DNA from: CAZADA01 sp964524065
GTDB taxonomy: Bacteria; Pseudomonadota; Alphaproteobacteria; Caulobacterales; Maricaulaceae
Assembly (NCBI GenBank): GCA_964524065.1
Contig: CAZGCB010000076.1
Span: 1-13,047, forward strand
Reading direction: 5' to 3'
Length of the DNA: 13,047 bases
The translations under genes and the position numbers were made by a program. Below, one piece after another: positions 1 to 6,288 of this stretch. The notes under the pieces are model-generated. The model was not told the origin of the DNA. It did not search any database and saw only the letters and a list, made by a program, of their open reading frames with translations. Position 1 is the stretch's first letter; every line of letters starts with the position of its first letter.

Positions 1-1189
1 TGCCCAGCGACAGCGGCGTCACATCCAGCAGCAGCACGTCCTTCACATCGCCCTGCAGCACGCCGGCCTGAATGGCCGCGCCCATGGCGACAACCTCGTC
101 CGGATTCACACCCTTATGCGGCTCACGGCCGAAGAAGGTTTTCACAGTCTCTTGGATTTTCGGCATGCGGGTCATGCCGCCGACCAAGACGACATCGTCA
201 ATATCGCCGGCGCTCAGCCCCGCATCCTTCAGCGCCGCCTTGCACGGCTCGATGGTGCGCTTGACCAAATCATCCACCAACGCCTCGAGTTTGGCGCGGG
301 TCAACTTCATATTGAGGTGCTTGGGCCCCGACGAATCCGCCGTGATGAAGGGCAGATTCACTTCATACTGGGCCGCGGAGGACAGCTCCTTTTTGGCCTT
401 CTCAGCCTCTTCCTTCAGGCGCTGCAGCGCGAGCTTGTCGGAGCGCAGATCGATGCCGTTCTCTTTTTTGAACTCATCGGCGAGGTAATCGACAATCCGC
501 AGGTCGAAGTCTTCCCCGCCGAGGAAGGTGTCGCCATTGGTGGCCTTCACCTCAAACACGCCGTCGCCGATCTCCAAGATCGACACGTCGAACGTACCGC
601 CGCCCAAATCATAGACCGCGATGGTTTTGCCATCGTTTTTCTCAAGCCCATAGGCGAGCGCCGCGGCCGTCGGCTCATTGATGATGCGCAGCACTTCCAG
701 GCCGGCGATTTTACCCGCGTCCTTGGTGGCTTGGCGCTGCGCGTCGTTGAAATAGGCCGGGACCGTGATCACAGCCTGCGTCACCGGCTGACCGAGAAAG
801 GCCTCGGCCGTTTCTTTCATTTTCTGCAGCACGATGGCGGAGATTTCCGCCGGCGCATGCTTCTTGCCGCCGCGGCCCTGCACCCACGCATCACCATTGC
901 CGCCCGGCACGATGTCGTAGGGGACCATGTCGGCGTCTTTTTTCACCGTGGGGTCGTCCATGGTGCGGCCGATCAGGCGTTTGATGGCGAAGAAGGTGTG
1001 TTCGGGGTTCGTCACCGCCTGACGTTTGGCGGGCTGGCCGATGAGGCGCTCGCCATCTTCTGCGAAGGCGACCACAGAGGGCGTGGTGCGCGCACCTTCG
1101 GAATTCTCGATAACTTTGGCGGTTTTGCCGTCCATAACGGCGACGCACGAGTTTGTCGTGCCCAGGTCGATGCCGATGACCTTGCTCAT
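1..1189 (-). CDS. dnaK: Chaperone DnaK (Hsp70), N-terminal 396 codons, cut by window edge
   Basis: ATP-dependent Hsp70 chaperone of the cytoplasm, which folds and protects proteins together with DnaJ and GrpE. The reading frame is open from an ATG at 1189 to the left edge. The translation begins MSKVIGIDLGTTNSCVAV, the Hsp70 phosphate-1 loop. It continues with the IKRLIGR segment, VPAYFNDAQRQATKDAG, the phosphate-2 motif DLGGGTFDVS near residue 195, and the adenosine motif VLVGGMTRMP. It ends at the inter-domain linker DVLLLDVTPLSLG, so the whole nucleotide-binding domain is present and the substrate-binding domain lies outside the window. AAGGAG stands 10 bases before the ATG. The gene diverges from alkB, and a sigma-32-like promoter lies about 120 bases upstream. 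dnaJ is often next downstream in relatives, but that position is off the window. Identification is secure. Confidence 0.98.
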   Translation of the reverse strand, partial: MSKVIGIDLGTTNSCVAVMDGKTAKVIENSEGARTTPSVVAFAEDGERLIGQPAKRQAVTNPEHTFFAIKRLIGRTMDDPTVKKDADMVPYDIVPGGNGDAWVQGRGGKKHAPAEISAIVLQKMKETAEAFLGQPVTQAVITVPAYFNDAQRQATKDAGKIAGLEVLRIINEPTAAALAYGLEKNDGKTIAVYDLGGGTFDVSILEIGDGVFEVKATNGDTFLGGEDFDLRIVDYLADEFKKENGIDLRSDKLALQRLKEEAEKAKKELSSAAQYEVNLPFITADSSGPKHLNMKLTRAKLEALVDDLVKRTIEPCKAALKDAGLSAGDIDDVVLVGGMTRMPKIQETVKTFFGREPHKGVNPDEVVAMGAAIQAGVLQGDVKDVLLLDVTPLSLG

Positions 1190-1440
1190 GTCTGCAGCGC
1201 TCCTTTTCGGCGGACGGCGCGATGGCCCGTAGCGCCTTAGCGCGCGCCGCCCCCGCACAGCGGTGAGAGAGTTCGATTGGGTCCGCAAGCCGTGGCGGCC
1301 AACGGTATACGTCGATATGGTGGGGTGCGCCGAGGCCCGCAAGGTTTTTATGGGTTTGGCGGTGGAGAGCGGGGCTCGCAGCCACATCATTGTGGGCAAG
1401 ACGACCGATCAGCCGGGCCGCGGAGCAAAGGCGAAGCTCT
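1190..1440. other. Divergent dnaK/alkB intergenic region
   Basis: These 251 bases separate the divergent starts of dnaK and alkB. They hold the dnaK ribosome binding site (AAGGAG), the heat-shock-like promoter described separately, and the upstream part of an in-frame alkB extension that I do not believe is translated. No convincing sigma-70 promoter for alkB was found. No small ORF with a good ribosome binding site was seen. Confidence 0.6.
1315..1343 (-). promoter_or_regulatory. Candidate sigma-32 (RpoH) heat-shock promoter for dnaK
   Basis: On the minus strand a CTTGCGG box (1337-1343) is followed after 14 bases by CACCATAT (1315-1322). The E. coli RpoH consensus is CTTGAAA, 11-16 bases, CCCCATNT. 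Here the CTTG core and 7 of 8 positions of the -10 box match, and the spacing is within range. Transcription would begin near 1308, giving a leader of roughly 120 bases before dnaK. A second CTTGCGG at 1283-1289 has no matching -10 box. The call rests on motif match and on the known heat control of dnaK. Confidence 0.45.
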
Positions 1441-2217
1441 ATGACAACCTCACATCCGCCCCACGGCTTTCAGCATTTGCCGGGCTATTTCGACGCATCG
1501 GCTCAGACCGCGTTACTGCGCGCGGCGCTGGAGGCGATCGCAGCGGCCGGCGCGCCCTTCTACCAGCCACGCATGCCGCGCACCGGCCAGCCGCTTTCGG
1601 TCTGGATGACCAATTTCGGCCCGCTTGGTTGGATGACGGACAAGGCCAAGGGCTATCGCTATGAGCCCCTCCACCCTGACACCGGCCGCCCCTGGCCGGC
1701 CATGCCGCAAGCCCTGCTCGATTTATGGAACGCTGTCGCTGACTACCCGGCGCAACCGGAGGCCTGCCTGGTGAATTGGTACGGGCCCAAAGCCAAAATG
1801 GGCCTGCACAAGGATTGGGATGAGGAGGCGACGGACGCCGCCGTGGTGTCGGTGTCCCTGGGGGATGCGGCGCGGTTTCGCCTGGGTGGGCCGACACGGC
1901 GCGGCGCAACGCAGTCGCTGCAGCTCGAAAGCGGGGATGTGGTGGTGCTCGGCGGCGCCGCGCGGGGCTGTTATCACGGCGTGGATCGGATTTTCCCCGG
2001 CACGTCCACACTCTTTGAGGCCATCGCGCCGGCGCTCTGGACAGGCGCCGGCCTTGGCCAGGTCTTGGCGGCGCAAGCCCACGACGCGCCGGTGGAGGAC
2101 GGGCTGTTCGCCGATGCGCCCGGCCCGACCGACATCCCATCCGCCCCCCGATCCGGTCGGATCAACCTCACCCTTCGACGGGTGACGCGTCCGGCCGCGG
2201 CGACGGCGCAGGGCTAG
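1441..2217 (+). CDS. alkB: AlkB-family Fe(II)/2-oxoglutarate dioxygenase, with core insertion
   Basis: Oxidative demethylase that repairs 1-methyladenine and 3-methylcytosine in DNA or RNA using Fe(II), O2 and 2-oxoglutarate. The 258-residue protein has the family signature in order: NWYGPKAKMGLHKDWDE with the HxD iron ligands (H123, D125), SVSLGDAARFRLGG, GDVVVLGG, the third iron ligand in YHGVDR (H179), and the 2-oxoglutarate motif RINLTLR (R240, R246). In E. coli AlkB the spacing from the third His to the first Arg is 17 residues (H187 to R204); here it is 61, so about 40 extra residues sit between them. I chose ATG 1441 because homology begins soon after it. An in-frame extension to a TTG/ATG near 1390 is possible, and the ribosome binding site (GAAG at 1432, GGAG at 1422) is weak. 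The 3' end overlaps the S9-like gene on the other strand by 50 bases. The gene sits beside dnaK, as I recall for Caulobacter. Confidence 0.93.
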   Translation: MTTSHPPHGFQHLPGYFDASAQTALLRAALEAIAAAGAPFYQPRMPRTGQPLSVWMTNFGPLGWMTDKAKGYRYEPLHPDTGRPWPAMPQALLDLWNAVADYPAQPEACLVNWYGPKAKMGLHKDWDEEATDAAVVSVSLGDAARFRLGGPTRRGATQSLQLESGDVVVLGGAARGCYHGVDRIFPGTSTLFEAIAPALWTGAGLGQVLAAQAHDAPVEDGLFADAPGPTDIPSAPRSGRINLTLRRVTRPAAATAQG

Positions 2218-4402
2218 GCGGCGTCTCAGTCGCATCGGCGTCCGGCTCCTCCGCCGGATCGTCCTCGGACGCATCCTCGACCCCAGCGGGACTCGGGTTG
2301 GTGTCTGCAACCGCCGCTGCAACAGCCGATTGCGCGCGAGCCGGAGCGGGAAACGCCGGCCCAGCATCGCGTGCCGCCTCATCCACCAGCGGTTGGGGAT
2401 CGAGGCACTCGGTCAAAAACGCATCAAAGGCGGGAAAGAAAGTCTCCGGCGTGTAGGAGCCACCGGGTCGCGCCATCGCGGCGTTTTCCGCCGCCCGCGC
2501 CCGCGCCGCCAGCGAACGGGTCATGCTCAGCGCCAGCGCCTGATCCACGGCGATCGGACTGAGCCCGCCGTCCAGGGTGTGGGCGAGAAACACCGGCACA
2601 TCCAAATCCGCCAAAAAGGGCGCCGCCGATTGGCTGGCCCGCTCCCGCGGGTTCGGCCAGAGCGTCTCCACATGGCGGGCGTTCTGCAGATCCGCCTGGC
2701 TGCGGCGGCCAGCGGCGGCGAGCGTGCGCAAATCCGTGACGCCATTGATGCTGGCCACGCAGGCGAAACGGTCGGGCGCCGCTTGAGCCGCCTTCAACGC
2801 AGCATAGGCGCCGAAGCCCTCCCCGGCGGCGGCGATGCGCCACGCATCCACATAACCGTTCTCCACCATCCAATTGGCGGCGCTCAAGACATCTTCGGCC
2901 ATCAGCGCGCCGGGGCGGCGGCCATCGGCCGGGGGCGGCACGCCGTCCGCCCCCCGCCCGCCCAAACGCAACACGCCGATGCCGCGGCTGGCGATGAATT
3001 GCGCCAAGCGGTCGAACCCCTCGCGATCATGGGGCCCCGGCCCGCCATGGGGCAGAATGACGAAGGGGAGCGGACGCGAGCGGTCCAGCGCCCCCCGCCA
3101 GGAGGCGGTGAGGATTTGCGCCGACAGCGCCGCCCCATCGCTGGCGGGAATGTCAATCTCAAACGGCGTCGCCAGGCGATGGCCCTGCAGCCGGGCCCAT
3201 TTTGGACCCACATAGCGCGCCGCGCGCGTCACCCGATCAAACAAATAATACGCCGCCGGATCGGACGGTCCGGAGACCAACAGCGTGATGAACCGCTCAT
3301 CCAAGCTGATGGCGGTTTGCTCCACCGCCCGCCGCGGAAACAACCCCGCCCAGGGCGGCGGGGCGCCGTTGGCGGTCCGCGGCGTCACCCAACGCTTGCG
3401 CCCGCGATCGCTCAGCGCCACACGCAACAGCGTTCGCCCATCCGCCGACATCTGCGCCGCCAACACCGGCAGCCGCGGATGGCGATAGAGCGTGTCCATG
3501 AACACATCGCGCGCGGTGTTGAACAAATACACGCCCGCCGGCTCCCCCGCATGATCGGAGATCACCACCAAATCATCCGGCCGCTGGGCAAAACCCACCG
3601 GGTCAAAGCGCGCGTCCTCGTACAGCATATGCGCCAAGCTGCGCCAGCGACCCGTTTCCGCATCCCGCAATTCCAAACGGGGCACCCCGCTGCGCGTGCG
3701 GCCGCGGCCAATGCGCACCCGTTGCTGCGAATCCGCCATCCAACTGCTGATCCCGACGCGCCCAACCTGCTCCAAGCGGACCTCGCCGGTGCGGATATTG
3801 ACCCGCATCACCGGCGGCTGCGCCGGCGTCATAGCCGAATAAGCGACGAGGATGTGATCAGGATCATTGGCCAGCAAATCCACCAGATTGTCTTGGTCGC
3901 GCACCAAAAAGCCCGTCAGCTCGTCCGGCTGCACCAGCGGCAAGCGGCGGCGCCCATCGGGATCCATGGCGATCAAACGGCTGGAGGGCGGCGGATCCGG
4001 CTCGTCGGCCTGCACGCCGGCATTGCGCGGGCCTTCGAGGCTTAGGATCAAGCGATCCGGCGCGGCCCAGCCCGCCCAATTCAGCCGCCGCGCATCTTGG
4101 GGCCGCAGCGTATGGATCGGCGTCGCAACCCCTTGGCCGTTGATGCGGAAAATCCGCAATTGCGGCGTGCCGTCATGGCTGCGGATGAAGAAATGGCGGC
4201 CCCCCGGCGCGGCCTCCACCGCCTCAATGGTCGCAGGCGCTTGAAAAGCCGCTACGGGCGGCAGTGTTTGCGCAATCGCGCCGAAACCCGCCAGCAGCAT
4301 CAGCAAAACGGCGAATACGGCGACGATAGGGTTCAACCATCTCGACATGTGTCGGGATCGGCGCACAGCATCCGATAGTGCCGGGGCGACTGCGTGGCTC
4401 AT
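2168..4402 (-). CDS. S9 prolyl-oligopeptidase-like exported protein, catalytic Ser and His apparently lost
   Basis: The 744-residue protein has the architecture of family S9: an N-terminal hydrophobic anchor or signal (residues 19-45, ending GAIAQ), a beta-propeller-like region of about 350 residues, and a C-terminal alpha/beta-hydrolase domain. The oxyanion-region signature LPHGGPGPHDREGFD is intact. The nucleophile elbow, normally GxSxGG, reads GEGFGAY, with Gly at about position 529 (codon 2816-2818). The usual EGHxF His motif reads PGGSY, with Gly at about 648. The expected acid loop reads HTLDGG. It is therefore probably not a serine hydrolase and may be a binding or scaffold pseudoenzyme. 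The last 75 or so residues form a Pro/Ala/Asp/Glu-rich, probably disordered tail. Start 4402 has AGGAG six bases upstream. Alternatives are ATG 4453 with a weak site, and ATG 4348, which leaves a compact signal peptide but has no ribosome binding site. The substrate or partner is unknown. Confidence 0.85.
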   Translation of the reverse strand: MSHAVAPALSDAVRRSRHMSRWLNPIVAVFAVLLMLLAGFGAIAQTLPPVAAFQAPATIEAVEAAPGGRHFFIRSHDGTPQLRIFRINGQGVATPIHTLRPQDARRLNWAGWAAPDRLILSLEGPRNAGVQADEPDPPPSSRLIAMDPDGRRRLPLVQPDELTGFLVRDQDNLVDLLANDPDHILVAYSAMTPAQPPVMRVNIRTGEVRLEQVGRVGISSWMADSQQRVRIGRGRTRSGVPRLELRDAETGRWRSLAHMLYEDARFDPVGFAQRPDDLVVISDHAGEPAGVYLFNTARDVFMDTLYRHPRLPVLAAQMSADGRTLLRVALSDRGRKRWVTPRTANGAPPPWAGLFPRRAVEQTAISLDERFITLLVSGPSDPAAYYLFDRVTRAARYVGPKWARLQGHRLATPFEIDIPASDGAALSAQILTASWRGALDRSRPLPFVILPHGGPGPHDREGFDRLAQFIASRGIGVLRLGGRGADGVPPPADGRRPGALMAEDVLSAANWMVENGYVDAWRIAAAGEGFGAYAALKAAQAAPDRFACVASINGVTDLRTLAAAGRRSQADLQNARHVETLWPNPRERASQSAAPFLADLDVPVFLAHTLDGGLSPIAVDQALALSMTRSLAARARAAENAAMARPGGSYTPETFFPAFDAFLTECLDPQPLVDEAARDAGPAFPAPARAQSAVAAAVADTNPSPAGVEDASEDDPAEEPDADATETPPSPAPSPRPDASPVEG

Positions 4403-4650
4403 GCGCGGCTCCTCACCTCGGCCGACAGGCGCCGACGCCCCGGCCACCACCATGCTTAGGCCGAGCCTCGACGCGCTCCAAGCCCCATCCGATCGCCCAT
4501 CACGCGAATCGGACGTCGGCCGTGAACCTTCCGGAGCACACAGCCGCCCCGACCACTGGACGCCATTGTTGATCCCGCTTGATTTGGAATAATTATAACT
4601 ATTATTTGCAACAACAGACGAGAGCCACCCCCAAAGACGGAGAGGACGGC
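4403..4650. other. Divergent S9-like/DUF2061 intergenic region with AT-rich promoter patch
   Basis: This 248-base gap separates two divergent genes. It is GC-rich except for an AT-rich island at about 4579-4610, the only such patch nearby. The ribosome binding sites of both flanking genes lie at its ends (AGGAG at 4409-4413 on the minus strand; GGAGAGG at 4639-4645 on the plus strand). In-frame extensions of either flanking gene into it have poorer start signals. Confidence 0.5.
4566..4605. promoter_or_regulatory. AT-rich candidate bidirectional promoter
   Basis: On the minus strand a perfect TATAAT lies at 4592-4597, facing the S9-like gene, but no good -35 box occurs at normal spacing. On the plus strand TTGATC (4569-4574) precedes TATAAC (4594-4599) by 19 bases, and TATTAT follows at 4600-4605, facing the DUF2061 gene. 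The contrast in base composition with the surrounding DNA supports a promoter role. The exact boxes are uncertain. Confidence 0.35.
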
Positions 4651-4857
4651 ATGCGCGCCATCATCAAAACCGCGAGCTATAGCGCAACGCACCTGCTGGT
4701 GGCGGTGAGCGTCGCCTACGCCTTGACCCGCGATATCCGTATCGCTCTCGGCATAGGCCTCATCGAACCCATGGTGCAGACCATCGCCTACGCCGTCCAT
4801 GAAAAGGCGTGGGAGCGTCTGCCCGTCTTCGCCGCGCGGCGTCCCGCGCGGCCCTGA
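4651..4857 (+). CDS. DUF2061 family small membrane protein
   Basis: A 68-residue protein of the DUF2061 type, a family of short inner-membrane proteins of unknown biochemical role. It shows the characteristic opening RAIIKTASYSATHLLVAVSVAYALT and a second hydrophobic segment IALGIGLIEPMVQTIAYAVHEKAWERL, giving two likely membrane helices. ATG 4651 is preceded by GGAGAGG at a suitable distance. A longer version from TTG 4579 would add an unlikely Asn/Gln-rich leader translated from the AT-rich promoter patch, so I rejected it. The stop codon lies in the 5' arm of a hairpin at 4852-4868. The gene precedes adenosine kinase by 98 bases on the same strand and could be cotranscribed with it. Confidence 0.85.
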   Translation: MRAIIKTASYSATHLLVAVSVAYALTRDIRIALGIGLIEPMVQTIAYAVHEKAWERLPVFAARRPARP

Positions 4858-4868
4858 GGCCTTCAGGG
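4852..4868 (+). terminator. Hairpin over the DUF2061 stop codon
   Basis: CCCTGA (4852-4857) pairs perfectly with TCAGGG (4863-4868) around a five-base loop and includes the stop codon TGA. No T-run follows, so it is at best a weak or attenuating terminator before adenosine kinase. A second, shorter GC hairpin (CCCC-GAAT-GGGG) follows within about 25 bases. Confidence 0.3.
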
Positions 4869-4923
4869 TATAGGCCCCGGCCCCGAATGGGGGGCGCTTG
4901 CGTGCAGGCCAAGGCTCAGCTTA

Positions 4924-4948
4924 CCAAAGCGCACCCTTTGCTTTGGAG
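4924..4948 (+). promoter_or_regulatory. Hairpin that covers the adenosine kinase ribosome binding site
   Basis: CCAAAGC (4924-4930) is perfectly complementary to GCTTTGG (4940-4946), separated by nine bases. The Shine-Dalgarno GGAG (4945-4948) begins inside the 3' arm and the ATG follows at 4956. The repeated CTTTGCTTTG also lets CAAAG (4925-4929) pair with CTTTG at 4936-4940 instead, which would free the GGAG. This may be a translational control element. The structure is read by eye and its energy was not calculated. Confidence 0.4.
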
Positions 4949-4955
4949 CCCGCCC

Positions 4956-5984
4956 ATGCCCGCCACGCCATCTGAGTCCGCCGCCCGCTACGACGTCATT
5001 GGGGTGGGCAACGCTATCGTTGATGTGCTGGCCGGGGTGGAGGACGCGTTCCTCCAGGCCCAAAACGTGGCCAAAGACGTGATGACCCTCATTGATGAGG
5101 AGCGGGCCGAGGCCCTGTACACGGCCATGCCGGCGGGCACGGAAAGCTCCGGCGGATCCGCGGCCAATACGATGGCGGGTGTCGCCAGCTTTGGCGGCAA
5201 GGCCGCCTATATCGGCAAGGTGGCCGATGACCAGCTGGGCGCGGTGTTCGCGCACGACATCCGCGCCATCGGCGTCGATTACCAGACTGCGCCGCTGCAG
5301 CGCGGGCCGGCCACGGCGCGCTGCTTGATCCTGGTCACCCCGGACGCCAAGCGGTCCATGAACACCTTTCTCGGCGCCTCGGCTTTGGTGGACGAAAAGG
5401 ACGTGGACCAGGCCGCCGTCGCCGCCGCCCAGATCACCTATCTAGAGGGCTACCTCTTCGATCGCGAAGAAGCCAAGCGCGCCTTTGTGCGCGCCGCCGA
5501 GATCGCCGCCGCCAATCAACGCACCGTTGCGCTGACGCTTTCCGACACCTTCTGCGTCGACCGCCACCGCGAGAGTTTCCGCCACCTTGTCCGTCACCAC
5601 ACGGATGTTCTGTTTGCGAACCAGGCGGAGATCCTGTCGCTCTATGAAACGGACGATTTTGACGCGGCGCTGCATGCGGCGCGCGCAGACGGCGTTCTGG
5701 CTTTTCTCACCCGCTCCGAACACGGCGCGGTGGTCGTGAGCCCGGATGACGTTCATGTGGTCGACGCCGCGCCCATCAACGGCACGCTGACGGACACCAC
5801 CGGGGCCGGCGATCAATTCGCAGCCGGCGTTTTGTACGGCATGGCGCGCGGCCTGCCGCCGGTGGAATGCGCCCGTCTCGGCGCCATCGCTGCGGCCGAG
5901 GTCATCGCCCATTACGGCGCACGACCGCACACGAATCTGGCGGCGTTAGCAGGGCTTAGCCCCGCTGCGGCCTCAGGCGCTTAA
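4956..5984 (+). CDS. Adenosine kinase (PfkB/ribokinase family)
   Basis: Cytoplasmic sugar/nucleoside kinase, most likely phosphorylating adenosine to AMP in purine salvage. The 342-residue protein has the PfkB family order: DVIGVGNAIVDVLAGVED at the N-terminus, the substrate-site GGSAANTMAGVASFGGKAAYIGKV (residues 66-89), an EGYLFD segment near 165, and the second PfkB signature DTTGAGDQFAAGVLYG (280-295) with catalytic Asp286 and the anion hole GAGD. The VGNAIVDV / MTLID N-terminal pattern matches bacterial proteins annotated as adenosine kinase, but a related carbohydrate or nucleoside substrate cannot be excluded. ATG 4956 has GGAG seven bases upstream, and the longer frame upstream lacks family similarity. 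Its last codons, Gly-Ala-stop, lie in a palindrome shared with the opposing small ORF. Confidence 0.9.
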   Translation: MPATPSESAARYDVIGVGNAIVDVLAGVEDAFLQAQNVAKDVMTLIDEERAEALYTAMPAGTESSGGSAANTMAGVASFGGKAAYIGKVADDQLGAVFAHDIRAIGVDYQTAPLQRGPATARCLILVTPDAKRSMNTFLGASALVDEKDVDQAAVAAAQITYLEGYLFDREEAKRAFVRAAEIAAANQRTVALTLSDTFCVDRHRESFRHLVRHHTDVLFANQAEILSLYETDDFDAALHAARADGVLAFLTRSEHGAVVVSPDDVHVVDAAPINGTLTDTTGAGDQFAAGVLYGMARGLPPVECARLGAIAAAEVIAHYGARPHTNLAALAGLSPAAASGA

Positions 5985-5989
5985 GCGCC
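5976..5989. repeat. Palindrome shared by two convergent stop codons
   Basis: GGCGCTTAAGCGCC is a perfect 14-base palindrome. Read on the plus strand it gives GGC-GCT-TAA, the end of adenosine kinase. Read on the minus strand it gives GGC-GCT-TAA, the end of the small ORF. Both proteins thus end in Gly-Ala. It could also fold as a stem of at most five base pairs, but with no T-run it is not a convincing terminator. Confidence 0.6.
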
Positions 5990-6076
5990 GACAGCCAAAG
6001 CCAGACCGCCATACATCATGACGCCAGACATCATGGCCAGCACTTGCAATTCACGGCGTTTCAGTTGGGCCAACAT
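5981..6076 (-). CDS. Small hydrophobic protein, 31 residues, function unknown
   Basis: The 31-residue product starts MLAQLKRRELQVLAMMSG and continues with a hydrophobic, Met- and Gly-rich segment ending LALAVGA. A basic cytoplasmic N-terminus (KRRE) followed by about 20 non-polar residues suggests a single-pass inner-membrane miniprotein. The strongest evidence for translation is the ribosome binding site: GGAGGTGA (6079-6086 on the minus strand), among the best in the window, at a spacing of two bases from the end of the full match and five from the GGAGG core. The stop shares a palindrome with the adenosine kinase stop. The protein is not recognised as any named family. It is too short for usual gene callers. 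Confidence 0.6.
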   Translation of the reverse strand: MLAQLKRRELQVLAMMSGVMMYGGLALAVGA

Positions 6077-6288
6077 GGTCACCTCCCTAATGTGCTAGGG
6101 TGAGGAAACAATTCTTCCGTGACCAGACGAGGACGCTTGTGTGGCCGAACCACGGTTTTGTCTTACCCAAGGGTAAACGCGACCCCCACGGCGTTGGGCG
6201 CGCGCAGCAGACCATGATCCGTATAGATCACAGGGGCATGCACGGCCGGCATGCACACTTGGAGGAGGCCGATTGATCCGGCGAAAGT
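6077..6288. other. hisA/small-ORF intergenic region with several symmetric motifs
   Basis: This 212-base spacer lies upstream of the small ORF and downstream of hisA, both minus strand. It contains the perfect inverted repeat TTACCC-AA-GGGTAA (6163-6176), the inverted repeat TGATC-N6-GATCA (6215-6230), a direct repeat of GGCATGCAC at 6235-6243 and 6248-6256, and CCCTA-N6-TAGGG (6085-6100) next to the small ORF ribosome binding site. A 65-codon minus-strand frame crosses it (6095-6292), but it overlaps the end of hisA and has Arg/Ser-rich, unremarkable coding. A promoter for the small ORF is expected here but I could not fix its boxes. Confidence 0.45.

Noticed and set aside
116..1240. Long plus-strand open frame of 374 codons opposite dnaK
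   Set aside because: It is the antisense shadow of dnaK, which is unmistakable on the minus strand. The plus translation is Arg/His-rich with no family similarity.
2330..4045. 571-codon plus-strand open frame opposite the S9-like gene
   Set aside because: The translation is Arg/Gln/Pro-rich with the look of a high-GC antisense shadow. The minus frame has a signal peptide, ribosome binding site and S9 family motifs.
4579..4650. TTG start giving a 92-residue DUF2061 protein
   Set aside because: The extra residues are Asn/Tyr/Gln-rich and come from an AT-rich promoter-like patch. The internal ATG 4651 has a good ribosome binding site and matches the family start.
6141..6161. Hairpin GTGG-CCGAA-CCAC followed by GGTTTTG as a terminator
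   Set aside because: The stem has only four pairs, the T-run is short, and it lies about 150 bases beyond the nearest plus-strand stop codon.
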